Both the position numbers and the translations under genes were made by a program. 59,890 nt of DNA from Kocuria dechangensis. GTDB lineage: Bacteria > Actinomycetota > Actinomycetes > Actinomycetales > Micrococcaceae. The stretch lies in assembly GCF_014636775.1 (NCBI RefSeq), contig NZ_BMEQ01000023.1:1-59890 (forward strand), read 5' to 3'. The notes beneath the pieces were generated by a model. It searched no databases. It was given only the letters and a program-made list of their open reading frames with translations, and had not been told where the DNA came from. This document shows positions 29,072-40,230 of this stretch, one piece after another (positions within the stretch are counted from its first letter, which is position 1; the number at the start of each line of letters is the position of its first letter).

Positions 29072-29449
29072 ATGAGGCCCAAGACCCTGTACCTGGCCTA
29101 CGCGGAAGAGGACGGACTGTTCCGCGACCTGTTCACCACCCAGTGGTCCCGCGCCGGAGCGACGGCCCAGTTCGTGGATCCTCCCGGGACCACGGCGGAT
29201 GCGCAGCAGTGGAAGGAGGACGTGCGTGCCCGGATCCGCCGATCCGACGGGGTGATCGCCCTGATCGGCGGCTACACCGAGACCTCCGACGTCGCCCTGT
29301 GGCCGATCCGGTGCGCGGTGGCCGAAGGCAAGCCGCTGCTGGGCCTGTGGCTGGAGGCCGATCACCGGGTGAAGCCGGCCGAGATGGGCTCGGCGCGCTG
29401 CCAGAGCTGGACGTGGGAGAACGTCGGGGAGTTCCTCGACGCCCTGTGA
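29072..29449 (+). CDS. TIR-like (DUF1863/ThsB-type fold) protein
   Basis: 125 residues. The pattern LYLAYAEEDG at the N-terminus, RARIRRSDGVIALIGGYTETSD (residues 52-73) and ALWPIRCAVAEGKPLLGLW (75-94) follows the MTH538 TIR-like domain, the same fold as ThsB of Thoeris defence. In that family the last motif usually contains a conserved acidic residue after the tryptophan (W-E-I). Here it is W77-P78-I79, so NAD-cleaving chemistry is doubtful. The start has a GAGGAGG site nine bases upstream. No thsA-like partner is nearby. A strong hairpin follows. Confidence 0.7.
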   Translation: MRPKTLYLAYAEEDGLFRDLFTTQWSRAGATAQFVDPPGTTADAQQWKEDVRARIRRSDGVIALIGGYTETSDVALWPIRCAVAEGKPLLGLWLEADHRVKPAEMGSARCQSWTWENVGEFLDAL

Positions 29450-29475
29450 GCGCGGCGCCGGAGCCGCACCCTGAA

Positions 29476-29520
29476 GACCGCGGCCCCGCCGTCCCGGACC
29501 GGGACGGCGGGGCCGCGGTC
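29476..29520 (+). terminator. Perfect 20-base-pair hairpin after the TIR-like gene
   Basis: A perfectly paired 20-base stem, built around GACCGCGGCCCCGCCGTCCC with loop GGACC, lies 26 bases after the stop. No U-tract follows. Confidence 0.78.
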
Positions 29521-29689
29521 TGTCGCGCACATGTCCGCGTGTGAAGAGCCCAGGAACGCGTCCCCGGGCCCTTCGAATGCAAACACATAGACTCCGCTGA
29601 GAGGTCTCCGATCTGCACTTCCGGACGGGAATCTGCACCCGCTCCACCGCACCCCCATCCCCCGAAGCGCATCACCGGAGTGTCCCCCC

Positions 29690-31648
29690 ATGCACCGAAC
29701 ACGTCTCACTGCCGCTGCCCTGATGAGCCTGCTGGTCCTGGTGCCCCTGGCGCCGGCCGGCGCCGAGGAGCTCCCCGCTCCGCCCGGCGCCGCCTCCTCG
29801 CCGACGGCCGGCGAAGCACCGGACCCGCGGCCCACCGACCGGATCATCGTCAAGCTCGCCGACGACGCCGCGGCGCCCGGGACCACCGACTCGGCCGTGG
29901 CGGAGTCCGTCGACCAGGCCGTGACCGAGGAGGCCCCCGCGCAGGCCGGGGAGATCACCGCCGAGGTGGTCGAGACCACGGCCGACGGGGCGAAGGTCGT
30001 GGAGCTGGGGGAGGCCGTCGAGGTCGCCGACCTCGAGGCCGCCGCCGAGGAGCTGGAAGCCGACCCGGCCGTCGAGTACGCCGAGGCCGACATGGTCGTC
30101 ACCGCCTCCGCCGCCGCCGACGACCCCTCCATCGCGTCGCTGTGGAACATGACCAACGTCGGCGCCCAGGCGGCGTGGGACCGGGCGACCGGTGCCGGCC
30201 AGGTCATCGCGGTCGTGGACACCGGCATCGTCGACCACCCGGACCTCAACACCGTCCCGGGCATCGACCTGATCTCCACGGCGTCCTCCGCGTCCTCCTC
30301 CGTCCACATGTCCTCCCGCGACGGCAACGGCTGGGACCGGAACCCCCGCGACGAGGGGGACTGGGGCCGTGCCGGAACCTGCGGCGCCGCGGAGAAGACC
30401 TCCTCGTGGCACGGCACCCACGTGGCGGGCACCGCCGCCGCGGAGGCCAACAACGGCATCGGGGTCACCGGTGTCGCACCGCAGGCCAGGATCATGCCCG
30501 TGCGCGTGCTGGGCACCTGCGGCTCGGGCTACATGTCCGAGGTGGCGCTGGGCATCCGCTGGGCCTCCGGTGAGGCCGTCGGCGGCTTCGCCGCCCCGGC
30601 CGAGCCCGCCGGCGTCATCAACCTGTCGCTGAACTTCCCCGGAGTCTGCACCGAGACCTTCCAGGACGCCATCACCGCGGCGCACCGGCGCGGCTCGGTC
30701 GTGGTCTCCGCCGCCGGCAACTACAACGTCCCGGCCGAGACCACCTCCCCGGCCTCCTGCCTGGACAACATCACGGTCGGTGCCGCCGGCGCCGACGAGC
30801 AGCGGGCCTCCTACTCCAACCACGGCTGGGCCGTCGACATCCTCGCTCCCGGCGGAGCCGGGTACCACGCGGTCCACTCCACGGTGGACAGGGGCTCCTA
30901 CGGACCGGTCGCCGCCGCCTACGGCGGCAACCAGGGCACCTCGATGGCCGCCCCGCACGTGGCCGGCGCCGCCGCGGTGCTGCGCGAGCTCGACCCGTCG
31001 CTGAGCGTCCACCAGATCCGCAACACCCTCACCGGGGCCGCCTCCGGGGTGGCCGGAGCCAAGCACCTGGACCTGGCCGGCGCCGTCGCCGCCACGCCAC
31101 GCACCCGGATCTTCGCGGACGTGGACCCCGGCAGCCAGTTCGGCCGCGAGATCCACTACACCCACCGCGCCGGACTCCTCAACGGCTGGAGCGACGGCAC
31201 CTTCCGCCCGGGCCTGAGGATCGAGCGCGGGGCGATGGCCGCGGTGATGTACCGCGAGGCCGGCTCCCCGGCCTACACCGCCCCGGCCGTCTCCTCCTTC
31301 AAGGACGTGCCCCCGGGCACCCCGTTCTACAAGGAGATCCACTGGGCGAAGTCGCGAGGGCTGCTCAACGGCTGGAACGACGCCACGTTCCGTCCCCGAA
31401 ACCCGATCAACCGGGACGCCACGGCCGCGCTGCTCTATCGCGCCTCCGGGTCCCCGGCCTACACCGCGCCGGCCGCCTCCTCGTTCACGGATGTGCGACG
31501 GGGCCAGCAGTTCTACAAGGAGATCCACTGGCTGGCCGGCACCGGGATCTCCACCGGCTGGAGCGACGGCAGCTTCCGCGCGGTGGCCAACACCAACCGT
31601 GACGCGATGTCGGCGTTCCTGTTCCGCTGGGACTGGGAGGTCCGCTGA
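29690..31648 (+). CDS. Secreted subtilisin-like serine protease with three S-layer-like repeats
   Basis: 652 residues. A signal peptide (to about residue 25, ending PAGAEE) is followed by an inhibitor-like pro-region (RIIVKLADD … VEYAEADMVV). The S8 domain has D177 in VVDTGIVDHPDL, H241 in HGTHVAGT, the oxyanion Asn in SAAGNYN and S418 in GTSMAAPHVAG, so the triad is intact. From about residue 475 come three modules of the type FxDVxxxxxFYKEIHWxxxxGLxxGWxDGTFRP…RDAMAA. These are cell-wall binding repeats common in Micrococcaceae and related to SLH. The protein is probably exported, processed and retained on the wall. Confidence 0.9.
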   Translation: MHRTRLTAAALMSLLVLVPLAPAGAEELPAPPGAASSPTAGEAPDPRPTDRIIVKLADDAAAPGTTDSAVAESVDQAVTEEAPAQAGEITAEVVETTADGAKVVELGEAVEVADLEAAAEELEADPAVEYAEADMVVTASAAADDPSIASLWNMTNVGAQAAWDRATGAGQVIAVVDTGIVDHPDLNTVPGIDLISTASSASSSVHMSSRDGNGWDRNPRDEGDWGRAGTCGAAEKTSSWHGTHVAGTAAAEANNGIGVTGVAPQARIMPVRVLGTCGSGYMSEVALGIRWASGEAVGGFAAPAEPAGVINLSLNFPGVCTETFQDAITAAHRRGSVVVSAAGNYNVPAETTSPASCLDNITVGAAGADEQRASYSNHGWAVDILAPGGAGYHAVHSTVDRGSYGPVAAAYGGNQGTSMAAPHVAGAAAVLRELDPSLSVHQIRNTLTGAASGVAGAKHLDLAGAVAATPRTRIFADVDPGSQFGREIHYTHRAGLLNGWSDGTFRPGLRIERGAMAAVMYREAGSPAYTAPAVSSFKDVPPGTPFYKEIHWAKSRGLLNGWNDATFRPRNPINRDATAALLYRASGSPAYTAPAASSFTDVRRGQQFYKEIHWLAGTGISTGWSDGSFRAVANTNRDAMSAFLFRWDWEVR

Positions 31649-31799
31649 CCCCGGCGGGTGCGGAGTCGCCCCCGGGCTCCTCGAGGATCCTCCCCTGATC
31701 CTGCCGGGCAGGTGCGTGACCCCCGAAATGGGGTCAGACAGAGTGTCTGCTCGCATGCCACGATGCAGTGACCACGACGTCCAGCGGGGAGGATCGGCC
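31649..31799. other. Short gap, no gene
   Basis: This 151-base gap follows the subtilase and precedes two small membrane genes. I see no strong terminator. Confidence 0.3.
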
Positions 31800-32030
31800 G
31801 TGTCGAGGGACCAGGAGAACGCGCTGATCGTCGTGATCGGCGTCGTCGGAACGCTCCAGACCATCAGTGCGCTCTACGAGTGGGTGCCGGGGGAGAAGTT
31901 CAGCACCGCCATGGCCGCGGTCATGCTGGCGTGGTCGGTGTTCTTCTTCGCGTGGGTGGTGCAGCGGGCCAGGCATGCCCCGCACAGGCGCGTGCAGCTG
32001 CGCGAGCACGACGAAGACGTGGAGGTGTGA
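31800..32030 (+). CDS. Small two-helix membrane protein, unknown function
   Basis: 76 residues with two hydrophobic helices (ALIVVIGVVGTLQTISALY and TAMAAVMLAWSVFFFAWVV) and a charged His/Arg/Glu/Asp tail. A GTG start with GGGGAGG nearby is used. The next small membrane gene begins eight bases after the stop, so the two are probably one operon. I recognise no family. Confidence 0.6.
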   Translation: MSRDQENALIVVIGVVGTLQTISALYEWVPGEKFSTAMAAVMLAWSVFFFAWVVQRARHAPHRRVQLREHDEDVEV

Positions 32031-32037
32031 GAGGCCC

Positions 32038-32244
32038 ATGCCTCCCACCAGGGCGACCCGATGGCTGGTGTCGGTGACAGTCCTCGGGGTGCTCGGTCCC
32101 ATGGTGGTGCGGCTGGCGGGATTCGACCCGGTGGGAGCCCACCGCAGCGTCCCGAGCTTCGTGGTCACGGCGCTCTGGGTGGTGGCGCTGTGGGTGCTGA
32201 TGATGCTGGCCCTCCGCGGCCGCTCTCGATCCGATGACGGCTGA
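32038..32244 (+). CDS. Small two-helix membrane protein, unknown function
   Basis: 68 residues. Two hydrophobic stretches (WLVSVTVLGVLGPMVVRLAG and FVVTALWVVALWVLMMLAL) flank a short loop, and the tail is basic. A GAGAGG-like ribosome site precedes the ATG. It probably pairs with the small membrane gene just upstream. No homologues are known to me. Confidence 0.55.
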   Translation: MPPTRATRWLVSVTVLGVLGPMVVRLAGFDPVGAHRSVPSFVVTALWVVALWVLMMLALRGRSRSDDG

Positions 32245-32726
32245 CCCGGGCGGACTCGCAGTGAGCGGGGAGCATCGACGGTCGCCTGACCTTCGATGAC
32301 GCCTTCACTCCGGTGCCGCCGGCCATGGCGTCGAATTCACGTCGGCAACATTCCATGCCTCCGCGAGGGCTCGCGGGGGAATGTTCCACGAGGGAGAACT
32401 CCGTCCACGGTGGTCCATTCGGGTCCTCCGCGTCACAGAAGACGGGACGCCGTCACAGAGGTACATGGAAGCAATTCCTCCAGCATGCGGCCGCCGCTGT
32501 GCCGGTCATCAGAGAGCGTGCACGGCGCACTGCGCCGAGATGGAGATGTGACCATAGGCCCAGGTCAGAGCCTTGATGGCAACCATTTTCCTCCCTAAGG
32601 TGGTATCACCTGAATCTCAGGCGAGCCCTGCCCCAAAGGCCTCGGAGCAAACACCGGCATGAATGTGCGTCTCACACGCATGCCTTCTTCAAGAAGAAAT
32701 ACGCACGCTTCCTTTCGGGAGAGATC
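32245..32726. other. Intergenic region of lower GC before the His-rich gene
   Basis: 482 bases with several AT-richer patches, for example 32340-32400 and 32580-32700. Frames across it have random character. The promoter of the His-rich gene should lie here. I see no transposon ends. Confidence 0.4.
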
Positions 32727-33065
32727 ATGCAAGATCTGCGCAAAACCCTCGCCAGCGCTTTCATCGCCACCGCTCTGCTCGGGGGGACGCTGGCCGCTCC
32801 CGCCGTCGCGGACACCGGACCGAGCGCCACTCAGTCTGCCGTCACCCCGGCGGGTCATGGCGGCGACCATGGCAACGGCAAGGACAAGAAGTGCCATCAC
32901 CACGAGGGCTACAAGCACCAGCACGGATACTGGCACAAGCACGACGACGGCAAGAAGCACTGGCACAAGGGCTACTGGCACTGGCACAAGGACTACAAGC
33001 ACTGCCACAAGCACGGCGACAAGAAGCACGACCACGAGGAGCATCACCGGAGCGGCGGACACTGA
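32727..33065 (+). CDS. Secreted histidine-rich protein, possible metal binder
   Basis: 112 residues. Residues 1-29 are a signal peptide (LASAFIATALLGGTLAAPAVAD). The mature part has 21 histidines in about 83 residues, arranged as repeating HK/YWH/KH units with many lysines, tryptophans and tyrosines, plus two cysteines (KKCHHH and KHCHKH). Such composition suggests zinc, copper or nickel binding, or cell-surface charge interactions. I know of no named family. A GGGAGAG ribosome site precedes the ATG. Codon use is more AT-rich (AAG/CAC-rich) than neighbours because of the composition. Confidence 0.75.
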   Translation: MQDLRKTLASAFIATALLGGTLAAPAVADTGPSATQSAVTPAGHGGDHGNGKDKKCHHHEGYKHQHGYWHKHDDGKKHWHKGYWHWHKDYKHCHKHGDKKHDHEEHHRSGGH

Positions 33066-33324
33066 GCCGGCCGACCTTGGGCTGAACAGCTCGGGTCCAC
33101 CGAGCTCGAGTCCGACGATTGGGGGGCGAGCAGTCCTTATCGCGAAGAATGCATGTCATGGCCGCAGGAGCGTCGGTCCGTCGTCCGGATGACCTCGGCC
33201 GAGCGCCGACCTGGACCAGCAGGAGATCGTCACCCGGCCCGAGGGCTGGGTGACGATCTCCTCAGTGGTGGCGCTGCGTCTGGGCGTGCCACCGGTGATC
33301 CCCGAGGGGATCAGGAAGGTCTTG

Positions 33325-33531
33325 TCAGGGCAGGACGGTGATGTTCGCTGCCTGGGGACCCTTGGGCCCCTCCTGGGTCTCGAACTCCACGTGGTCGCCC
33401 TCGTTGAGGGAGCGGAAACCGCTGGAGGCGATGGCCGAGAAGTGCGCGAACACGTCCTTGGAGCCGTCGTCGGGGGCGATGAAGCCGAAGCCCTTGTCGG
33501 CGTTGAACCACTTGACCACACCAGTAGTCAT
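33325..33531 (-). CDS. cspA: Cold-shock protein
   Basis: 68 residues of one cold-shock domain. [20 protein letters not shown] carries RNP1 (KGFGFI), and VFAHFSAI carries RNP2. It binds single-stranded RNA/DNA and unwinds RNA secondary structure. The untranslated leader seems long, with a tandem 14-base repeat at 33652-33679. Leader-mediated control is common for csp genes. Confidence 0.92.
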   Translation of the reverse strand: MTTGVVKWFNADKGFGFIAPDDGSKDVFAHFSAIASSGFRSLNEGDHVEFETQEGPKGPQAANITVLP

Positions 33532-33651
33532 ATTCAGTACCTGTCTTCCTGCAGAAAAGCCGAGCGGTCCCCGGCTCTCGGGGGGCTCGTGCACGTTGTG
33601 CCCGTGCACCGACAGCCTGACAGAAGGTCCCGGCTCTGGACAGACCCGACC

Positions 33652-33679
33652 GCATTGAGACATCCGCATTGAGACATCC
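33652..33679. repeat. Perfect tandem 14-base repeat upstream of cspA
   Basis: GCATTGAGACATCC occurs twice back to back, 120-150 bases before the cspA ATG (reading leftward). It could be a protein-binding site or part of the leader. Confidence 0.55.
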
Positions 33680-33906
33680 GCGCGACGTCGGGGGCTGGGC
33701 TATGGTTGATGAGGAAAACAAACCGATGCGACACGGTCGGCTGACCTGACCTCCGGCCGCTGTCGCTCCTCCGGTGATCATGCGGCTGCGCCGAGCAGGG
33801 CTCCGGAGCAGGACGTGTCAGGGAAGGCACGATCGACCCGCATGGAAAGGACGTGCCGCTGCCGTGAAGCGACGTGGCGATGCCGTCCCCGAGAGGTCGG
33901 CACCCG

Positions 33907-35142
33907 GTGACACCTCCCGGCTCTGACCCTGCGGTGCCCCGGCCGGTGTCGCGGGTGACCAGTTTCCTGACCGTGGTGGTCTGCTTCGCCGCCACCACCG
34001 CGCCCACGGTCCTGTACTCGGTGTGGCGGGCGCAGATGGGGTTCTCCGCCACCGTGCAGACGGTCGTCTTCGCCGTCTACGTGGCCGGCCTGGTGCCCGG
34101 TCTCGTCGTGGCCGGGGCGCTGCTGCACCGTCTCAGCCCCCGGTGGTTGATGACGGCCGGCACGGCCGTGTCCGTGGCCGCGGCGCTGGTGCTGGCGGTC
34201 GCCCCGGTCGCCGCGGTGCTGGTCCTCGCCCGCGTGGTCCAGGGGGTGGCACTGGGCGTGGTGATGGCCGCCAGCAGCGCGGCGCTCTACCGCGGCGCCC
34301 CGCCGCGTCCGCGGGAGTTCACCGCCCTGCTGATCACCCTCACGGCCGCCATCGGGGCTTCCGCCGGCCCGGTCGGCGCCGGGGTGCTCGCCGATGTCAC
34401 CGGCCGCGGCACGACCGTCCCGATGCTGGGGTGGGCGGTCCTGCTGGCCGGGTGCCTGGTGCTACTGGGCGCCCATGGCAGCACCCCCGTCCCGGCCCGG
34501 GACACCGAGACGGGCCGGGACACCGCGGAGGACGGTGCGGGGAGACCCGGCCTGTCGCCGGGTGCCGACCGGCACCCGGTCCCGCGCGGGCTGGTGATGA
34601 TCAGCCTCACCGCCGGTCTGTCCTGGGGCGTGGTCGGCATCTACCAGTCCGTGGGCCCCGGCCTCATCGGTCAGGCGCTGGGCGTGGACAGCCTGACGGT
34701 GCTGGGTGCGATCGTGGCGATCGTGCTCACCGTCGGAGGGATCGTCCAGATCGCCACCCGGCGCGTGCCCGTGCCCCGGTCCCGCCGCCTCGGCATGGGC
34801 TTCCTGCTGCTGGCCATCATGACGTTCGCCGCCATGCTTCTGACGGGCAACCTCGCCCTGGCCCTGGTGGCCGCCCTGTGCGCCGGGGTGGGACACGGGT
34901 TCACCTACCTCAGCGCCACCCACGAGATCGGGGAGCTGATCCGCCGCCACCCCCACCGGGCCGGAGCCTGGATGAGCGCCTACTTCGCCATCGCCTACCT
35001 CTGCCTGGCCGTGCTCACGGTCGCCCTCGGCGTGCTGGGGGACATCTGGGACCTGACGTCCTCGGCCCTGGCCCTCATGGGCGCCATCGCCGTCGGATGC
35101 CTCGCCATGCTGTTCTCCGGCAACCGTCCCGGCTCCCCCTGA
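33907..35142 (+). CDS. MFS transporter
   Basis: 411 residues with twelve hydrophobic segments. The first cytoplasmic loop has the usual GLVPGLVVAGALLHRLSPRW pattern of a modified motif A. AIGASAGPVGAGVLAD lies in helix 5, as in drug:H+ antiporters. A drug or metabolite exporter is likely; the substrate is unknown. The GTG at 33907 is chosen because GAGAGG lies about ten bases upstream; in-frame GTG/ATG codons at 33874 and 33880 are alternatives. Confidence 0.82.
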   Translation: MTPPGSDPAVPRPVSRVTSFLTVVVCFAATTAPTVLYSVWRAQMGFSATVQTVVFAVYVAGLVPGLVVAGALLHRLSPRWLMTAGTAVSVAAALVLAVAPVAAVLVLARVVQGVALGVVMAASSAALYRGAPPRPREFTALLITLTAAIGASAGPVGAGVLADVTGRGTTVPMLGWAVLLAGCLVLLGAHGSTPVPARDTETGRDTAEDGAGRPGLSPGADRHPVPRGLVMISLTAGLSWGVVGIYQSVGPGLIGQALGVDSLTVLGAIVAIVLTVGGIVQIATRRVPVPRSRRLGMGFLLLAIMTFAAMLLTGNLALALVAALCAGVGHGFTYLSATHEIGELIRRHPHRAGAWMSAYFAIAYLCLAVLTVALGVLGDIWDLTSSALALMGAIAVGCLAMLFSGNRPGSP

Positions 35143-35261
35143 CCCAGCTACCCGATCCACCGATCCGACCTGACCCGCCGATCCTACGGGCGCTGCGCAG
35201 GCCAGGGGCGGGAACTGGTGCCATCATGGTGGTCCCGTCCGACTGCTCGACAGGAGTCAGC

Positions 35262-35693
35262 ATGGCCATCCCCGCCACTCTCGAGGATTTTCGGCGACGC
35301 TGGGAGGAGTTCAGCGCCGGCGTGGAGCACGAGGAGATCGCCGACACCCTGGGACTGGTCCCGCACGCGGTGACGGGGGACAGCCTGTCCTTCGCGATGC
35401 CTCTGGTGGATCGGCTCCGTCAGGCCGGGGGGATGTTCTCGGCCACCGCGCTGTTCGGTGCCGCGGACATCACGGGAACCTTCCTGGCCATGCAGGTCCT
35501 CTCGGAGGAGGGCAGGTTCCCCCTGGCGGTCCAGGCCAGCACCAGTTTCCTGGCCAACACCACGGAGGGGACCGCGGTGGCCACCGCCCGGCTGCTGCGG
35601 GCCGGACGCACCGTGGCCGTGGCGCAGGTCAGCGTCACGGAGGCCGCGGGCAAGCACCTGGCCGAGGCAACCTTCACCTACGCCCTGAAGTGA
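35262..35693 (+). CDS. PaaI-like hotdog-fold thioesterase
   Basis: 143 residues of a single hotdog domain. ATALFGAADITGTFLAMQVL carries the helix with catalytic acid, and VQASTSFLANTTEGTAVATARLLRAGRTVAVAQV the strands. Such enzymes hydrolyse small acyl-CoA thioesters. A GGAG site lies seven bases before the ATG. Upstream is the MFS transporter on the same strand. Confidence 0.82.
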   Translation: MAIPATLEDFRRRWEEFSAGVEHEEIADTLGLVPHAVTGDSLSFAMPLVDRLRQAGGMFSATALFGAADITGTFLAMQVLSEEGRFPLAVQASTSFLANTTEGTAVATARLLRAGRTVAVAQVSVTEAAGKHLAEATFTYALK

Positions 35694-35765
35694 CGTGGGG
35701 CCGGCCGGACAGCTCGCACGTCGGGGGTGCGCCCGACGGCATTCGGCGGCTGCACACCGGGTCGG

Positions 35766-35799
35766 CAAGGATCTTTGTCTTCGGAACCGCTGATCCTTG
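35766..35799. promoter_or_regulatory. Inverted repeat CAAGGATC…GATCCTTG
   Basis: Eight-base arms separated by 18 bases; the right arm abuts a TTGACT -35-like hexamer at 35797. It lies 34 bases before the furA remnant, so it could be an old furA-katG operator or the end of the thioesterase transcript. Confidence 0.3.
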
Positions 35800-35829
35800 A
35801 CTGGCCCCGGACCGGCTACCAGACTTTGA

Positions 35830-38403
<2,574 letters not shown>

Positions 38404-38723
38404 CGTCACGGCTGTCAGGAGGACAGAGCGAGGCGCCGTCCGGACCATTCCGGACGGCGCCTCTGCACGGCCGGACCGGTGTCACCGCAGGGTCCCCGAC
38501 ATCTCCGCCACGGAATGACGCCCAGTCACAACAGTGACACGATTCCGTTGGTGGTCTGACCCGTGATGGACCGTCTGACTAGTATGAATGCCGCTACGAC
38601 TACGTCAGGAGCGCAGAAGTCGTCCATCAGGGCACTTGCGGGAAGCGTTCGACCTGTGCCCTGCGCCATCATGCAGTCAGCCACGACGAGGGATTTCCTC
38701 GGTCTTTGATGGGAAGAACCATC
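38404..38723. other. Intergenic region with terminator and possible promoter
   Basis: After the katG hairpin there is an inverted repeat GTCAC-AACA-GTGAC (38525-38538). A possible promoter (CTGACC near 38556 and TAGTAT at 38580-38585, 18-base spacing) lies 138 bases before the VCBS gene. No gene is seen. Confidence 0.35.
38430..38463 (+). terminator. GC-rich hairpin after katG
   Basis: Perfect 14-base arms (GAGGCGCCGTCCGG) with loop ACCATT, 26 bases after the stop. The core resembles the hairpin at 23147. Confidence 0.75.
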
Positions 38724-39827
38724 ATGCTCCGTTCACAGTGTTCTCGTTTTCTCGCCGGAATGTCTTCGGTCGCACTGGTCGCCGCCGGCATCGTCTTGGG
38801 CGGTCCGGCCCGGGCTGTGTCCTCCCCCGGACAGGAGCCTCCACCGCTGGCCACAGCGGGCAACTACTCGCTGCCCGCCTACAGCGAGGCTCAGGGCTGG
38901 CGGGTGGACCGGCACCCGCGCCTGCTGGGGGACGTCAACGGCGACCGTCGGGCCGATATCGTCGGCTTCGCCAACGACGGTGTCTACGTCTCCTACGGTC
39001 AGATCAACGGTACTGTCAGCGTCCCGCTCAAGAAGGTCGACGAGTTCGGGGTCAACCAGGGGTGGCGGGTGGATCAGCACCCGCGCCTGCTGGGGGACGT
39101 CAACGGCGACGGTCGGGCGGACATCGTCGGCTTCGCCAGCGAAGGCACCTACGTCTCCTACGGCCAGGCCAACAACACCTTCACCCCTGCCGCCCGGAAG
39201 ATCGACGAGTTCGGGGCCAACCAGGGCTGGCGGGTGGATCAGCACCCGCGCCTGCTGGGGGACGTCAACGGCGACGGCCAGGCGGACGTCGTCGGCTTCG
39301 CCAGCGAAGGGACCTACGTCTCCTACGGGCGGCCCAACAGCACCTTCAGCGCTGTGGCCCGGAAGGTCGACGAGTTCGGGGCCAACCAGGGGTGGCGGGT
39401 GGATCAGCACCCGCGGCTGCTGGGGGACGTCAACGGGGACCGTCGGGCCGACGTGGTGGGCTTCGCCAGTGAGGGCACCTACGTCTCCTACGGCCAGGCC
39501 AACAACACGATGACCCCTGCGGCCCGGAAGGTCGACGAGTTCGGGGTCAACCAGGGGTGGCGGGTGGATCAGCACCCGCGCCTGCTCGGTGACATCAACG
39601 GGGACCGTCGGGCCGACGTGGTGGGCTTCGCCAACATCGGCGTCTACGTCTCCTACGGTCAGGCCAACAACACCCTCGGCGCCCCCACCAAGGTGCTCAA
39701 CACCTACGGGTACAACTCGGGGTGGCGGGTCCAACGGCACCTGCGCCTGATCGGTGACATCGACGGCAACAGGAGGGAAGACATCGTCGGCTTCGGCAGC
39801 AGCCGGACATACATCCACACGTTCTGA
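38724..39827 (+). CDS. Secreted VCBS/FG-GAP repeat protein with six near-identical 55-residue units
   Basis: 367 residues. A signal peptide (to about residue 31, ending GGPARA) leads to six tandem units. Each contains GWRVDQHPRLLGDVNGD, RADIVGF, YVSYGQ and KVDEFG. The D-x-N-x-D-x-x-x-D loop in each is the calcium-binding loop of FG-GAP/VCBS beta-propeller blades, so six units could close a propeller. The last unit is diverged (LRLIGDIDGNRREDIVGF). The function may be adhesion or carbohydrate binding. The ATG at 38724 with GGGAAG upstream is used; ATG 38709 is an alternative. Confidence 0.82.
   Translation: MLRSQCSRFLAGMSSVALVAAGIVLGGPARAVSSPGQEPPPLATAGNYSLPAYSEAQGWRVDRHPRLLGDVNGDRRADIVGFANDGVYVSYGQINGTVSVPLKKVDEFGVNQGWRVDQHPRLLGDVNGDGRADIVGFASEGTYVSYGQANNTFTPAARKIDEFGANQGWRVDQHPRLLGDVNGDGQADVVGFASEGTYVSYGRPNSTFSAVARKVDEFGANQGWRVDQHPRLLGDVNGDRRADVVGFASEGTYVSYGQANNTMTPAARKVDEFGVNQGWRVDQHPRLLGDINGDRRADVVGFANIGVYVSYGQANNTLGAPTKVLNTYGYNSGWRVQRHLRLIGDIDGNRREDIVGFGSSRTYIHTF
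38895..39719 (+). repeat. Five direct 165-base repeats within the VCBS gene
   Basis: Units start at 38895, 39060, 39225, 39390 and 39555, with a diverged sixth from 39720. Long stretches are identical between neighbouring copies, suggesting recent duplication or gene conversion. Confidence 0.85.
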
Positions 39828-39868
39828 TCCCGGACCGGAACGGACCGGAAGCACTCCGGGACCATGAC

Positions 39869-39908
39869 CATGGGCCCCCTTGCCCGCAGGACGGCAGGGG
39901 GGCCCATG
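39869..39908 (+). terminator. Hairpin after the VCBS gene
   Basis: Sixteen-base arms (CATGGGCCCCC plus TTGCC) pair with GGCAGGGGGGCCCATG with one G-T wobble; loop of eight bases. It lies 42 bases after the stop. Confidence 0.65.
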
Positions 39909-39965
39909 ACTGGGGCCACGGCGGAAGGCCGTCGTGGCACCTCCCGGCAAGCGCCTTGCTGCCCT

Positions 39966-39980
39966 CATCACGTCGTGATG
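39966..39980. promoter_or_regulatory. Palindrome CATCACGTCGTGATG, candidate operator
   Basis: Perfect 7-base arms around one central base, 250 bases before the next start. The regulator is unknown. Confidence 0.35.
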
Positions 39981-40230
39981 GTCCACCGCGCACGTCTGCG
40001 GCGAAGCGACCCGCCCCCCGTCACGAAGAGATCGGTTCCCCCCAGGACAGGGTTCCCACCTCCGCGCGCGGTGGTGCCTGAGCCGGTCGTGGCCGGCACA
40101 CAGCGTGTTCCGAGGAAGTTGAGTCCTCGGGGGCCTTACGCTCTTGCCCTCCGCCGGGGGAGGATCTCCTCACGGCCCGTCTCCGCCCCGCGCTGGAGCC
40201 CCCGCCGGGCCCGTGCCACCGGAGGTGATC

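Larger units (their letters stand above)
39828..40230. other. Intergenic region with hairpin and a palindrome
   Basis: Besides the terminator, the gap contains CATCACG-T-CGTGATG (39966-39980), a 7-base-arm palindrome that could be an operator for the gene at 40231. No coding frame with ribosome-site support is visible. Confidence 0.4.

Noticed and set aside
38588-39986. Frames on both strands over the VCBS repeats
   Set aside because: They copy the repeat period of the real gene in other frames.
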